Positions 26,744-35,384 of a stretch of 64,000 nucleotides of DNA are shown piece after piece. This DNA comes from Prauserella_A sp040645195 (GTDB lineage: Bacteria > Actinomycetota > Actinomycetes > Mycobacteriales > Pseudonocardiaceae): positions 1-64,000 of the forward strand of contig NZ_JBEYXW010000017.1 in assembly GCF_040645195.1 (NCBI RefSeq), written 5' to 3'. Positions within the stretch are counted from its first letter, which is position 1; each line of letters opens with the position of its first letter. The position numbers and the translations under genes are program-made. The notes below the pieces were generated by a model. It was not told where the DNA came from, ran no database searches, and saw only the letters and a program-made list of their open reading frames with translations.

Positions 26744-29700
26744 TCACCCTCCACTTTCTCTTCACTGCTCTCGGTCGCCGGAGCGGTCCGATGCCGGCCT
26801 CGGCGAATTCCCTGCTGGAAGCTGCTGAGCCTGCCTCGCACGTCCGCGGGATCGCGTTCGGTCCGCGGACGGCTCTCCGTCGAGCGCTGCGACGACACAC
26901 TGCCCGGCAGCAGCTGCTCACCACGGCGACGCCTCGGCAACCCGGCCGCCGTGTAACTCGACGGCGCCGATCCCGACGCCGCCTGTACCGTGCGCCACCC
27001 CTCGTCGGCGGCGAACGCCCATTCCGCGGCCGGTGCCACGCTGCCTGCGTTCGCCTGCCCCCCGGTCACTGCCGGCTCGGTGGGCTGAGAGGTGTCCGGC
27101 GACTGTGCCGACTGTGCCGGAGCGCCCGTCTTCTTCTTCGGCCGCCGCTGCGGCAGACCTGAGCCCTGTACCGGGGTTTCTTTGGCCTCCGGCTCCGGCT
27201 TGCGGTGCCTGCGGCCGCGACTCACCCCCTGCTGGAAGCTGCTCAGCCTGCTCCGGACATCCACGGCGTCCCTGGCCTGCACCAGTGGCTTGTCCTCGGT
27301 TTCCTTCGCAGGCACGTCCTTGGCAGTGGGGGCCGCGCTGCCCGGCAGCAGCTGTTCACCACGGCGGCGGCGCGGCAGGCCCGCGTTGGTGAAGTCCGCC
27401 GGAGCGGACTGCGACACCGCCCGGACCGCACGCCACCGCTCGTCGGCGGCGAAGTCCCAGCCGCCCTCCGGCAGCTTGTCGACGTTCGCACCCGGCTCAG
27501 TGACACTGCGGAACCATGCGGACAGGGTCTCGTCGAAGATCGGCGTCGTCTCCGACATGTCCGCGTTCTGCCGGACCTTGCGTTCGGCGTCGCTCGCCGT
27601 GGTCGCCGCGCTCCACCAGTCGCTCACCGCGGTGCTGTTGGCCTCGAACAGCTCCTTGCCGCTGACCGGTTCGGTCTGCTGGCCGGCGGCTGCGGTCTGC
27701 TCTGCCGCATTCGACGGGGCCGGCTCCGGGGCCGCCTGCCGGTTCTGCCGTGGCTCGCGCCGCGGTAGCTCACCGCCGCGTGACCCGGCAGCGCTGTCCG
27801 GCTGGGCCGACTGTTGTGATGGCTGTTGTGGTGGCTGGGCCTGCTGTGGTGCCTGGGCAGGGTGCTGAACGGGCTGCGTACGGGACTGGTCGGCCAGCGG
27901 CTCGTCGCGGCCGATCGGGGTGAACAGCGCGGTTCCGGACACCTCGCTGTCCGACGGCGGCGGCAGCTGAGCAGTACCACCCTGCGCGAAGCTCTGCAGC
28001 ACACCAGGACGGCTGGTGCCGTTCGGTTGCCTGCGCGGCAGTCCGTTCGGTGCTGCGGGCGCCTGAACGGTCTGCTGACCGGGCACCGCAGGCGTCTGGG
28101 CGGTCTGCTGACCGGGCACCGCAGGCGTCTGGGCGGTCTGCTGACCGGGCACCGCAGGCGTCTGGGCGGTCTGCTGCGGCGCGGGCGGCTGCTGGCCCTG
28201 CGGGTCCATCACCAGCTCAGCCGGCACCGAGACGGTCGCCCGTACGCCGACGATGTCCCTGCCACCGTGGAGTGCGACGCCGAAACCGTGCCTGCTGGCA
28301 AGCCGGCCGACCACGAACAGGCCCATCCGGCGCGAGGTGGCCAGATCCACCGAACCGGCCTCGGTCAACCGGGCGTTCGCCTCGGTGACCTCGGCCTCGT
28401 TCATGCCGATGCCGCGGTCCATGATGTCGATCGACAGCGAACGGTCCTCCAGGACCCGGGTCGCCACCGTCACCTGCGTCTCCGGGGCGGAGAACGCGGT
28501 CGCGTTGTCGAGCAGCTCCGCGACGAGGCGAATCAGGTCGCCCGCGGCGTAGCCCACGACGCGGACCTGCGGCGGGGTACGCACGACAACGCGCTGGTAC
28601 TGCTCGATCTCCGACACCGCGGCCCGCAGCACGTCGGTGGCGCTGACCGGCTGTCCCGACCGGCGGCCCGGCTCGGCGCCGGAGAGCACCATGAGGTTCT
28701 CGTTGTTCCGCCGCATCCGGGTGGCCAGGTGGTCGAGCTGGAAGAGAGTCGCCAGCTGGTCGGCGTCCTCCTCGTCCCGCTCGAGCCGCTCGATGAGTTG
28801 CAGCTGGCGCTGGACCAGGCTCTGGCTGCGGCGGGAGAGGTTGACGAACACGCTCGCGTAGCCGGTCCGCATGCTCGCCTGCTCGGCGGCCAGCCGCAGC
28901 GCCTGGCTGTGCACCGCGTCGAACGCACGGGCAACCTGGCCGATCTCGTCGTTGGTCGCCACCGGGACCGGCCGGATCTCGGTGCTCTGCGAACGGCCTT
29001 CCTGGATGGTCTGCACCGCGGCCGGCAAGTCCTTGTCGGCGACCTCCAGCGCGCTCGTGCGCAGGACCTTCAGCGAGCGCAACAGCTGCCGCGAAATGAA
29101 GAACACGACTAATGCCGCCAGCACCAGCGCGGCGATCAACCCGATCGCGAGCACGAGGACCCGAGTGCCGGCGCTGTCGGCCAACTCGCCCGCGGTACCA
29201 CTCAGCTGGCTGCCGAGCCGATTGCCCACCTCACCCAGGCCCGAGTACACCGCACCCGAGGTGTCCGCCCACTGCTGCGCCGAGACGGAGCCGAGACTGG
29301 TGCCGTTGCCCGAGTCCTGCTCGGCGAGCACGGTCCGGACCACTCGATCGCGGTTGTCGAACGCCTCACCGCGCACCAGTGAGTCGTACTCCTGCCGCTG
29401 CGCAGGCGTGGCCGCCGTGCGGAACTCCGCGAGCCGGTCGGTGAGCCGGACATCGGAGGTCCGCAGCTGGTTGAACTCGCTTGGTGCCAGACCGCCGCGG
29501 CCGATGCCGTACGCGATCAGCCCCTGCTGGACCGACACCTCTTCCTTGGCGACGAGCAGGTCGTGCAGCGCGCTGGGCGTACCGCCGATCCCGTCGTCAC
29601 CCATACCGGAGACCAACGCGATGTCGAGGTTGAGCAGTGCCGTCGTGATCGCCGTGTACTCGGTGATCGCCTGCACCGGCCCGACCTGACCGGCGTTGAT

Positions 29701-30141
29701 CTGGTCCCGCAGGCTCCCCAGCCTGCCGAGCTGGTCGCTGACGGCCTGCCGCGGCTCGGCGATACCGCCCTCGAGCTCGGCCGCGGCCGTCATCGGCTCC
29801 ACGGCACCATCGACCTCACCACGCGTGGCGCGCAGCTCCGGTGAGTCGACACCCGAGCCCGCCGTGAGCAGCGTGGCGGTCTGCGTGCGCTCCCGTTGCA
29901 GGCTGTCGAGCAACGTCCGGGCGGTCGCGTTCAGCTCGGCGAGCCGCGCGACGCGGTCGTACCTGTCAGCGCGTTCGAGCTGGTTGGTCAACGTAATGCC
30001 GCCGAGTACCAGCGCGATGACAATGGGGACGAGCGTGACGGCGCCCAGCTTGACGGGCAGGCTCCAGTCACGCCATCGCACGAGAGTCCGCCACGTCGAC
30101 GGTTTCGGGGCCGGCGTACCGAGGAGCTTGCCCACGGGCAC
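26740..30141 (-). CDS. cvnA: Conservon sensor histidine-kinase-like protein (CvnA-type), long repetitive C-terminus
   Basis: An 1133-residue membrane sensor. TM1 (about residues 25-45) is followed by an extracellular NIT-like helical sensing domain (RTLLDSLQRERTQTATLLTAGSG), TM2 near 300, a HAMP-like helix pair, then a HATPase_c domain with N-box LLDNATAFSAPET, G1 DRGIGMNEAEV and G2 GLFVVGRLASRHGFGV. A canonical phospho-His box is not evident. The last 450 residues are Pro/Gln-rich: three perfect 11-residue repeats (QTPAVPGQQTA), five copies of an LPRR-like motif, and a large module present twice. The GTG at 30141 has AGGAG 8 bp before it. Confidence 0.9.
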   Translation of the reverse strand: MPVGKLLGTPAPKPSTWRTLVRWRDWSLPVKLGAVTLVPIVIALVLGGITLTNQLERADRYDRVARLAELNATARTLLDSLQRERTQTATLLTAGSGVDSPELRATRGEVDGAVEPMTAAAELEGGIAEPRQAVSDQLGRLGSLRDQINAGQVGPVQAITEYTAITTALLNLDIALVSGMGDDGIGGTPSALHDLLVAKEEVSVQQGLIAYGIGRGGLAPSEFNQLRTSDVRLTDRLAEFRTAATPAQRQEYDSLVRGEAFDNRDRVVRTVLAEQDSGNGTSLGSVSAQQWADTSGAVYSGLGEVGNRLGSQLSGTAGELADSAGTRVLVLAIGLIAALVLAALVVFFISRQLLRSLKVLRTSALEVADKDLPAAVQTIQEGRSQSTEIRPVPVATNDEIGQVARAFDAVHSQALRLAAEQASMRTGYASVFVNLSRRSQSLVQRQLQLIERLERDEEDADQLATLFQLDHLATRMRRNNENLMVLSGAEPGRRSGQPVSATDVLRAAVSEIEQYQRVVVRTPPQVRVVGYAAGDLIRLVAELLDNATAFSAPETQVTVATRVLEDRSLSIDIMDRGIGMNEAEVTEANARLTEAGSVDLATSRRMGLFVVGRLASRHGFGVALHGGRDIVGVRATVSVPAELVMDPQGQQPPAPQQTAQTPAVPGQQTAQTPAVPGQQTAQTPAVPGQQTVQAPAAPNGLPRRQPNGTSRPGVLQSFAQGGTAQLPPPSDSEVSGTALFTPIGRDEPLADQSRTQPVQHPAQAPQQAQPPQQPSQQSAQPDSAAGSRGGELPRREPRQNRQAAPEPAPSNAAEQTAAAGQQTEPVSGKELFEANSTAVSDWWSAATTASDAERKVRQNADMSETTPIFDETLSAWFRSVTEPGANVDKLPEGGWDFAADERWRAVRAVSQSAPADFTNAGLPRRRRGEQLLPGSAAPTAKDVPAKETEDKPLVQARDAVDVRSRLSSFQQGVSRGRRHRKPEPEAKETPVQGSGLPQRRPKKKTGAPAQSAQSPDTSQPTEPAVTGGQANAGSVAPAAEWAFAADEGWRTVQAASGSAPSSYTAAGLPRRRRGEQLLPGSVSSQRSTESRPRTERDPADVRGRLSSFQQGIRRGRHRTAPATESSEEKVEGE
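26790..27480 (-). repeat. Duplicated C-terminal module in the CvnA-type sensor
   Basis: Two protein modules about 145 residues apart share the order: FAADE-W-R...SAP, AGLPRRRRGEQLLPGS, then DVR-RLSSFQQG-x-RGR. The first copy lies around 27220-27470 and the second around 26790-27040. Identity is highest over GLPRRRRGEQLLPGS and RLSSFQQG. The duplication is in frame and has diverged between those cores. Confidence 0.75.
28072..28170 (-). repeat. Three perfect 33-bp tandem repeats in the CvnA-type gene
   Basis: Units 28072-28104, 28105-28137 and 28138-28170 are identical and encode QTPAVPGQQTA-type repeats in a disordered linker after the ATPase domain. Perfect identity suggests recent slippage or conversion and a copy number that may vary between strains. 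Confidence 0.85.
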
Positions 30142-31127
30142 CTGGCCTTCTCCTGCAACGGTCACGAAGGTGACTCCTCCTCCGGCTCGCTCACTGTTTG
30201 ACCAGCATGTGGCCCGTCGTCTACGTCTGCGCGACCGTGTCAAGCCCGGAGGGCGCCGCGCATCGCATCATGCGAACTGCGCAGCTTCCAGGCGTAGTGA
30301 TGCCGGATTGACATCGGTCGAGGTGACGAAAGCGTACACCAATCGGGTACTTGGCGAATTCTGTCGATCTTCGGACCGTGACCAGCAGAAATACCGATTT
30401 CGGCAGCCCAGCGGGCCGCTCATTCGCTCATCCGCGTTGAGTCCGGCGCAATTCGGTTACGGTATTCATCGACATGGAGCCATCAAGCGTCACCCACATA
30501 GAGCAACGGACACCCGAACGGACCCCCGAACGGCGTAGCAGACACGCTGCCACGGTGGAGTGAATACCCCAAAGTGTCCCCGATCATGTGGCGTCGCCGA
30601 ACGGCGAGGCGCCGGCCTTCCTGACAGGATTCCAGCTCTGGCCAGCGGATCGTCACCTTTGCGTGACCTAGGGAAAGACAGCGCGTAGCCGACGTCCTCT
30701 CCGGGCCTTCCGCATCCCGCGCTACTCACAGTAAGTGTGCGCAAGAATTTACGTCGAAGTGTTTCACTCCTTAGCCTGGAAAGGGCTCTGACACAGTGTC
30801 CAAAAGCCACCTCGACGAGCATCAGGACGGGTGACCCTGCGCTGACGGTTTCCTGGGCACGACCGGGCAATCGCCGTCTGCTGCCCGGTCCGCGAACTGC
30901 CCGCCCGCAGCAACTCACAGCGGGCGGGACCGCCGGGAGCCGTCGCGCCACCGGGCAGGAAGGGACCCAGCCGCACGCTGGCACGAATTCACTTTCCGCG
31001 TTCACATTGTCTTAGCGGTGGGAATACACATTCGACACCGGCCGACTTCTTTTCAGGCCGGCGTCCCGTTCGAATTCGGCACACCGCGGTGACAATTCCG
31101 ACGCGGGCCGTTCACCTGCGTTTTCTG
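30142..31127. other. Long gene-free region between cvnA and the DUF3817 gene
   Basis: About 985 bp with no credible coding sequence and a visibly lower G+C content than its surroundings. The part next to 30142 must hold the cvnA promoter. The centre has a candidate plus-strand promoter (30749-30777) followed by two perfect hairpins (30861-30890 and 30900-30928). A further hairpin, CCGGCC/GGCCGG, lies near 31040-31065. Short ORFs here have atypical codon use. Confidence 0.7.
30749..30928 (+). ncRNA. Possible structured non-coding RNA (speculative)
   Basis: TTACGT (30749-30754), 17 bp, TAGCCT (30772-30777) is a plausible promoter. Downstream are a 9-bp perfect hairpin (30861-30869 with 30882-30890) and a second (CCCGCCCGC at 30900-30908 with GCGGGCGGG at 30920-30928) that could terminate transcription. 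No known RNA family was recognised; the loops are not C-rich, so it is not the 6C RNA. Everything beyond the dyads is inference. Confidence 0.25.
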
Positions 31128-31478
31128 TCAGAGTTTGCGGCCGGCAGTGACGCGCTGGTTCACCATGTGCTCGACGTAGAAAGAGAGGAACGGGACGCAG
31201 CCGGCGAGCAGAACACCGACGGTCCCCTTCACCGACCAGCGCGCCTTCAGCGCGAGGTCCACCGCGAGCACCAGGTAGGCCATGTAGATGACGCCGTGGA
31301 TCGGCGACCACACCGCGGAGGGGCCCGGGTTGCCGAAGCCGTAACGCAGCACCATCACGAAGCACAGGCCGAGCAGACCAATACCAGTGGCGAAGGCCGC
31401 GATCCGGAAGCGCTGCAGCGGACCCCGAAGGGGGGTCTTGGCGGGCGCGGTCGTGTTGTCGCGGTCGGTCGTCACCAT
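31128..31478 (-). CDS. DUF3817 domain membrane protein
   Basis: A 116-residue protein of the actinobacterial DUF3817 family with three transmembrane helices: RIAAFATGIGLLGLCFVMVL (about 25-45), the conserved VWSPIHGVIYMAYLVLAVDLALKARWS (57-83) and GVLLAGCVPFLSFYVEHMV (87-107). The HG and E/H residues inside or near the membrane are family-conserved. Function unknown. Its ATG overlaps the stop region of the upstream 134-residue gene, so the two are translated together. Confidence 0.8.
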   Translation of the reverse strand: MVTTDRDNTTAPAKTPLRGPLQRFRIAAFATGIGLLGLCFVMVLRYGFGNPGPSAVWSPIHGVIYMAYLVLAVDLALKARWSVKGTVGVLLAGCVPFLSFYVEHMVNQRVTAGRKL

Positions 31479-31479
31479 C

Positions 31480-31884
31480 TCATTTCACCTCTTGATCACG
31501 GGCGTGCAGCTCCGCCAGATACCTGTTGTAGGCGGCCAGTTCCGCGTCTTCGTCGCCGCCGCCGGCCACCGCGGGCGCGGCGGGGCGGGGCGCCGGGACC
31601 TCGGCAGGCCGGTGTCCCCATTCGACATCGCCACTCTGCTCCGCCGCGGGCGTCTCGGCCTTCGCGTTGGCCTGCTGGTGCAGCCGGCGCAGGCGCCAGA
31701 ACATGAACGCGGGGAAGAGACCGAAGAGGGGCCACTGCAGGACGTAACCGAGGTTCTGGAAGGTTCCGCCCGCGGAGGTGTACCGCCCCCACTGCCACCA
31801 CGCGAGACCGCAGCAAATGGCGAGGCTCAGGACACACACGCCGACAATCGCGAGCCGGCGGGCGGTCGAGGAGCTCGTGGACAC
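31480..31884 (-). CDS. Small membrane protein of unknown function next to DUF3817
   Basis: A 134-residue protein with two transmembrane helices (LAIVGVCVLSLAICCGLAWWQW, then LGYVLQWPLFGLFPAFMFWRLRRL) and a soluble, Ala/Pro-rich cytoplasmic tail ending in an acidic helix (DEDAELAAYNRYLAELHARD). The AYNRYLAEL tail is typical of conserved actinobacterial proteins found beside DUF3817 genes. No function assigned. Probably operonic with the lytic transglycosylase (21-bp gap upstream) and DUF3817 (overlap). Confidence 0.72.
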   Translation of the reverse strand: MSTSSSTARRLAIVGVCVLSLAICCGLAWWQWGRYTSAGGTFQNLGYVLQWPLFGLFPAFMFWRLRRLHQQANAKAETPAAEQSGDVEWGHRPAEVPAPRPAAPAVAGGGDEDAELAAYNRYLAELHARDQEVK

Positions 31885-31905
31885 GCTCTCGACGCTAGCA
31901 CCAGC

Positions 31906-32742
31906 CTAGGAACTGGCACCCTGGGCCTGCCTGGCGTAGGCGTCGGCGAGCCCGAAGACCTTCTGTGCGTACTCGACGGAGTTGTTGTAGGAGATCACCC
32001 CGGCCCACCAGCCCTCGGCGCCGGCCATGTCCCGCCCGTTCGCGCACAGGTACCTGGCCGCGGAGAGGGCGGCGTCGTCCAGCTGCTGTGGCTCGGCGAC
32101 GCCGTCACCGTTGCCGTCACTGCCCCACCGCTCCCAGGTGCTGGGGATGAACTGCATCGGGCCCACCGCCCGGTCGTAGACGGCATCGCCGTCCAGCCGT
32201 CCTCCGTCGGTGTCCGGGATGGCCCGCACGCCAGGGGAACCGTCGAGCGGGACGCCGATGATCGGTGCCGACGGCCTGCCGTCGGCACCGAGGACCGCGC
32301 CACCGTAGCGGCCGTGATCGGACTCGATCCGGCCGATGCCGGCGAGTGTCGCCCACGACAGCCGGCACCCGGGTTGATACTCCCGCATTGCCAGCTCGGC
32401 GTTGCCGTACGCAGTGAGCGCCCGAGCCGGAACGCCGGTCATCGTGGCGGTGCGTTCGGCCCAGTCGGCGAGCGGATTCCCATTGCCCGCCTGGTCTTGC
32501 CGGCTGGGCTGGGTCCCGGTGAGCGTGTCGTTCGACGGGGCGGCCGAGCCCGGTTCCACCGTCACCGCTTCCACGTCGAGTGCGGGGATCTCGGTGGTGG
32601 TCGGGCTCGCCTCCGGCTCGACGGCCCTGGCGACGAGCCAGACACCACCCGCGGCCATCGCGAGCACGGACACGATGACGAGCAGTCGCACCAGGGCCGC
32701 TCGGCCTGGACGCTCCGCAATACGCGTCCCCGGATCCCGCAC
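31906..32742 (-). CDS. Lytic murein transglycosylase (MltB/SLT_2-like)
   Basis: A 278-residue envelope enzyme expected to cleave peptidoglycan glycan strands. An uncleaved N-terminal membrane anchor (VRLLVIVSVLAMAAGGVWLVARAV, about 18-41) and a Thr/Pro-rich linker precede the transglycosylase domain (about 90-275). Catalytic Glu lies in LAGIGRIESDHGRYGG; other family segments are GPMQFIPSTWERWGSDGNGDG, QQLDDAALSAARYLC and AGVISYNNSVEYAQKV. The DGNGDG loop looks like a calcium site. It starts an operon with the two membrane-protein genes downstream. Confidence 0.87.
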   Translation of the reverse strand: MRDPGTRIAERPGRAALVRLLVIVSVLAMAAGGVWLVARAVEPEASPTTTEIPALDVEAVTVEPGSAAPSNDTLTGTQPSRQDQAGNGNPLADWAERTATMTGVPARALTAYGNAELAMREYQPGCRLSWATLAGIGRIESDHGRYGGAVLGADGRPSAPIIGVPLDGSPGVRAIPDTDGGRLDGDAVYDRAVGPMQFIPSTWERWGSDGNGDGVAEPQQLDDAALSAARYLCANGRDMAGAEGWWAGVISYNNSVEYAQKVFGLADAYARQAQGASS

Positions 32743-32805
32743 CGCTGGGCCTCCATACAGCCGATCTCGTGTCGCACTGACAACGAGCTAGCGGAGGCTA
32801 GCGTG

Positions 32806-32838
32806 ATGGCGTGCCGCGATCGGCGAACGGCACGCCAT
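32806..32838. terminator. Hairpin terminator between the 161-aa gene and the transglycosylase gene
   Basis: A perfect 11-bp stem (ATGGCGTGCCG at 32806-32816 with CGGCACGCCAT at 32828-32838), 11-base loop, located 12 bp after the stop of the 32851 gene on the minus strand. No U-run. Confidence 0.6.
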
Positions 32839-32850
32839 GCTCAGGTCCGA

Positions 32851-33336
32851 TCAGCTCACAGCGTCGCGACGCTGCCGGGCCAGCCGCGCAACGCACCACG
32901 CCGGGGCGCTACCGCGGCGCAGGTGTTCCAGCACGGTGAGCGGTCCGAGCCGCTTGCTCAGGTCGGCGGGGGTGAGCCCGGCGGCCCGGTAGTCGAGTGC
33001 CCGTTGGTCGAGGGGGCTGATGCCCGCGTTCCACCAGGCCTCCGCCTCACTGACGTCGCCGATCATCTGCCACCAGCCGGCGGCCGCATTGAGCAGCTCC
33101 TCAGGGGCATCGGGCACGCGCATCCGCATCGCGGCGAGGTAACCGGGATCGGCGACGTCCACCGGAGCCCAGCTCGCCGAGCCGCTGCTCTTGCGCTGCC
33201 CCGGGATGCCCGGGGTGGGTCGCGGCGCCTCAGCCAGCCACGCCGACGCGATCCGGTTGATCTCGCGGTCCTCCGCGCTCTGCTCACGCTCGGATGTCCA
33301 CTGCTGGATCATCGCGTCAACTCCGGGATCTCGCAT
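32851..33336 (-). CDS. Hypothetical protein, 161 residues
   Basis: Starts at an ATG with a strong GAGGAGG ribosome site. The sequence is soluble and mostly helical, with a Trp-rich patch (AAAGWWQMIGDVSEAEAWWNAGISPLDQRALDYRAAGLTPADL) and a C-terminal basic helix (CVARLARQRRD). The LTPADLSKRLGPLTVLEHLRRG segment looks like a helix-turn-helix-type or SAM-like bundle. No family recognised. An in-frame extension to 33438 lacks any SD and is not used. Confidence 0.65.
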   Translation of the reverse strand: MRDPGVDAMIQQWTSEREQSAEDREINRIASAWLAEAPRPTPGIPGQRKSSGSASWAPVDVADPGYLAAMRMRVPDAPEELLNAAAGWWQMIGDVSEAEAWWNAGISPLDQRALDYRAAGLTPADLSKRLGPLTVLEHLRRGSAPAWCVARLARQRRDAVS

Positions 33337-33601
33337 CCCTGCCTCCTCTGCAACGCAACTGCTGTCGTTATCGCAAAAGACTGGTCGAGCAACGTTGTTC
33401 GAGATGTCGAGCGTGCTGCCTGGGAACCGGCTGATCACGCAATGTGAGCACCGTATGAGAGCGAACGTCCACTGCGCCAGACCCTCGGGGCGAGGAATTC
33501 GTTGACCAGGGTCTTAACCCCCTGAATCCACCCGGATGGTCGAGTAACAGTGCCTTCGGCGGCGTTTTGTTACTTTGCGTAGTTGCCCTGTCAGAGCGCA
33601 G

Positions 33602-33635
33602 CAAAACAGCCGGCATCGCGTTTCGCGATGCCGGC
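33602..33635 (-). terminator. Intrinsic terminator of the 55-residue membrane protein gene
   Basis: On the minus strand, a perfect 12-bp stem (33624-33635 with 33609-33620, 3-base loop) is followed by TGTTTTG, a U-rich tail. This is the clearest classical terminator in the window. It lies just after the stop at 33651. From here to 33337 no further gene is visible. Confidence 0.85.
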
Positions 33636-33650
33636 CGGCGCGCTCTGGGG

Positions 33651-33818
33651 TCAGGAGAAGAGGCTCTGCACGAACGTCACGATGGCTTCGGCGCCATCCC
33701 GCAGCCAGCCCAGCGCCGTCTGCACGGCGTCAGCCGAGTCGGTGGGCCGGGTGATCAAGAAGAACAGGACGAGGGCGACGACGCCGAAGATGAGGACTTT
33801 CTTGAGACCCGGCGTCAT
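33651..33818 (-). CDS. Small single-pass membrane protein, 55 residues
   Basis: MTPGLKKVLIFGVVALVLFFLITRP forms one transmembrane helix after a short basic N-terminus, followed by a short amphipathic region ending AIVTFVQSLFS. GGATGGAG precedes the ATG, and a strong intrinsic terminator follows 16 bp after the stop, so it is a complete monocistronic small gene. Function unknown; similar short proteins occur widely in Pseudonocardiaceae as hypothetical genes. Confidence 0.72.
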   Translation of the reverse strand: MTPGLKKVLIFGVVALVLFFLITRPTDSADAVQTALGWLRDGAEAIVTFVQSLFS

Positions 33819-34018
33819 AGCTCCATCCGATTCCTCTCGGCGGTACCGCACTGATGACGGCGACCGCTGTCCTTCCCCGCCAATACACCGCCATGATGCC
33901 CTACCACCGGACATCCTGACGGGTAATCACGCGAACGGGCGGCTGCGGTGACTGCCCGTAGGTCGTGAATCAGGTTTCACTCTAGGCCGCAGCAAGCAAC
34001 GGCAGGCGTTCCGACACG

Positions 34019-34155
34019 CCCACCCGTCACCCAACCACCGCCCCCCAACGAAACGCTCCGCGCTGCTGTGCCCACCCGTCACCCAACCACCGCCCCCCAA
34101 CGAAACGCTCCGCGCTGCTGTGCCCACCCGTCACCCAACCACCACCCCCCCAACG
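34019..34155. repeat. 52-bp tandem direct repeat, 2.6 copies
   Basis: Units 34019-34070 and 34071-34122 are identical; a third partial copy (34123-34155) runs to the stop region of the acyl-CoA dehydrogenase gene and diverges. Units begin CCCACCCGTCACCC and contain AACGAAACGCTCCGCGC. It fills most of the 338-bp gap 33819-34156, which holds no gene. The near-perfect copies imply recent duplication. Confidence 0.85.
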
Positions 34156-34156
34156 C

Positions 34157-35308
34157 TCAGAGCGTCCGCGAGATGATGTCCTTCATGATCTCGCTGGTAC
34201 CGCCGAAGATCCGCGAGATGCGAGCGTCGGCCCATGCCCTGGCGATCGGGTACTCCATCATGTAGCCGTATCCGCCGAACAGCTGCACGCAGTCGTCGAT
34301 GACCTTGTTCACCCGCTCCGTCGTCCACAGCTTCGCCATGGCGGCGCCCTGCACGTCCAGCTCACCCCGCAGGTGCCGCTCGATGCACTGGTCGACGAAC
34401 GCGCGCGCCACGGCCGCCTCGGTGGCGGCCTCGGCGAGAGTGAACTTCGTGTTCTGGAAGGCGAAGACGGGCCTGTCGAAGGCGGTCCGCTCCTTGGTGT
34501 AGGCGATCGTCTGCTCCACCGCGGCCTCCATGCCCGCCACCGCGGTGACCGCGATGATGAGCCGTTCCTGCGGCAGCTGCTGCATGAGCTGGATGAAGCC
34601 CAGCCCTTCCTGCCCGCCGAGCAGGTTCGCCGTCGGCACCCGCACGTCGTCGAAGAACAGCTCCGCGGTGTCCTGGCCGCGCAGGCCCACCTTGTCCAGC
34701 ACGCGGCCCCGGCGGAACCCCGGTGTGGAGGTCTCCACCGCGAGCAGTGACACGCCCTTGGCGCCGGCATCGGGATCGGTCTTCACGGCTACCACGACGA
34801 GGTCCGCGTGGTAGCCGTTGGTGATGAACGTCTTCGCGCCATTGATGACGTAGTCATCGCCGTCGCGTACGGCACGGGTCCTGATGTTCTGCAGGTCCGA
34901 TCCGGTGCCTGGCTCGGTCATCGCGATGGCACCCACGAACTCCCCGCTGGCGAACTTCGGCAGCCATCGCTTCTTCCGTTCCTCGGAGGCGTAGGCGAGC
35001 AGATAGTGCGCCACGATTCCATTGTGGACGGATACACCCCAGGCTCCGTCACCACTTCGCGCCTGCTCCTCGTAGAGCACGGCCTCGTGCGCGAAGGTGC
35101 CACCGCCACCGCCGTATTCCTCCGGAATGGACAGTGCGAGCAGCCCGACCTCACCGGCCTTCGTCCACACCTCACGATCGATCCGCTTGTTCGCGATCCA
35201 GCGCTCCTGGTGGGGCGTGAGTTCCTTGTGGCAGAAGGTTCTCGCGAGATCCCGGAACTGCTCCAGGTCCTCGTCCAGCCACGAGCTCCTCCGCGACGGC
35301 AACGGCAC
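34157..35308 (-). CDS. Acyl-CoA dehydrogenase
   Basis: A 383-residue FAD enzyme of fatty or branched acyl-CoA beta-oxidation. N-terminal helical domain (LDEDLEQFRDLARTFCHKELTPHQERW), FAD/substrate segment AIAMTEPGTGSDLQNIRTRAVRDGDDYVINGAKTFITNGYHAD, C-terminal QLFGGYGYMMEYPIARAWADARISRIFGGTSEIMKDIISRTL. The catalytic base position before GGYG-type and AR-x-x-RI-GGTSE motifs fits FadE proteins. The GTG at 35308 has GGGAGG 6 bp before it; the longer frame to 35518 is rejected. Substrate length cannot be told. It is downstream of the LAL regulator gene. Confidence 0.88.
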   Translation of the reverse strand: MPLPSRRSSWLDEDLEQFRDLARTFCHKELTPHQERWIANKRIDREVWTKAGEVGLLALSIPEEYGGGGGTFAHEAVLYEEQARSGDGAWGVSVHNGIVAHYLLAYASEERKKRWLPKFASGEFVGAIAMTEPGTGSDLQNIRTRAVRDGDDYVINGAKTFITNGYHADLVVVAVKTDPDAGAKGVSLLAVETSTPGFRRGRVLDKVGLRGQDTAELFFDDVRVPTANLLGGQEGLGFIQLMQQLPQERLIIAVTAVAGMEAAVEQTIAYTKERTAFDRPVFAFQNTKFTLAEAATEAAVARAFVDQCIERHLRGELDVQGAAMAKLWTTERVNKVIDDCVQLFGGYGYMMEYPIARAWADARISRIFGGTSEIMKDIISRTL

Positions 35309-35384
35309 AGCAGCCCTCCCTGTAAGTCCGGGTTTCGACCGGAATGTACCTCCGCGAGGCGAGGTCGACCAGGGCCCGTGCCGA

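Noticed and set aside
30490..31015. Short ORFs in the cvnA/DUF3817 gap
   Set aside because: No ribosome sites, no similarity, atypical composition, and overlapping frames on both strands.
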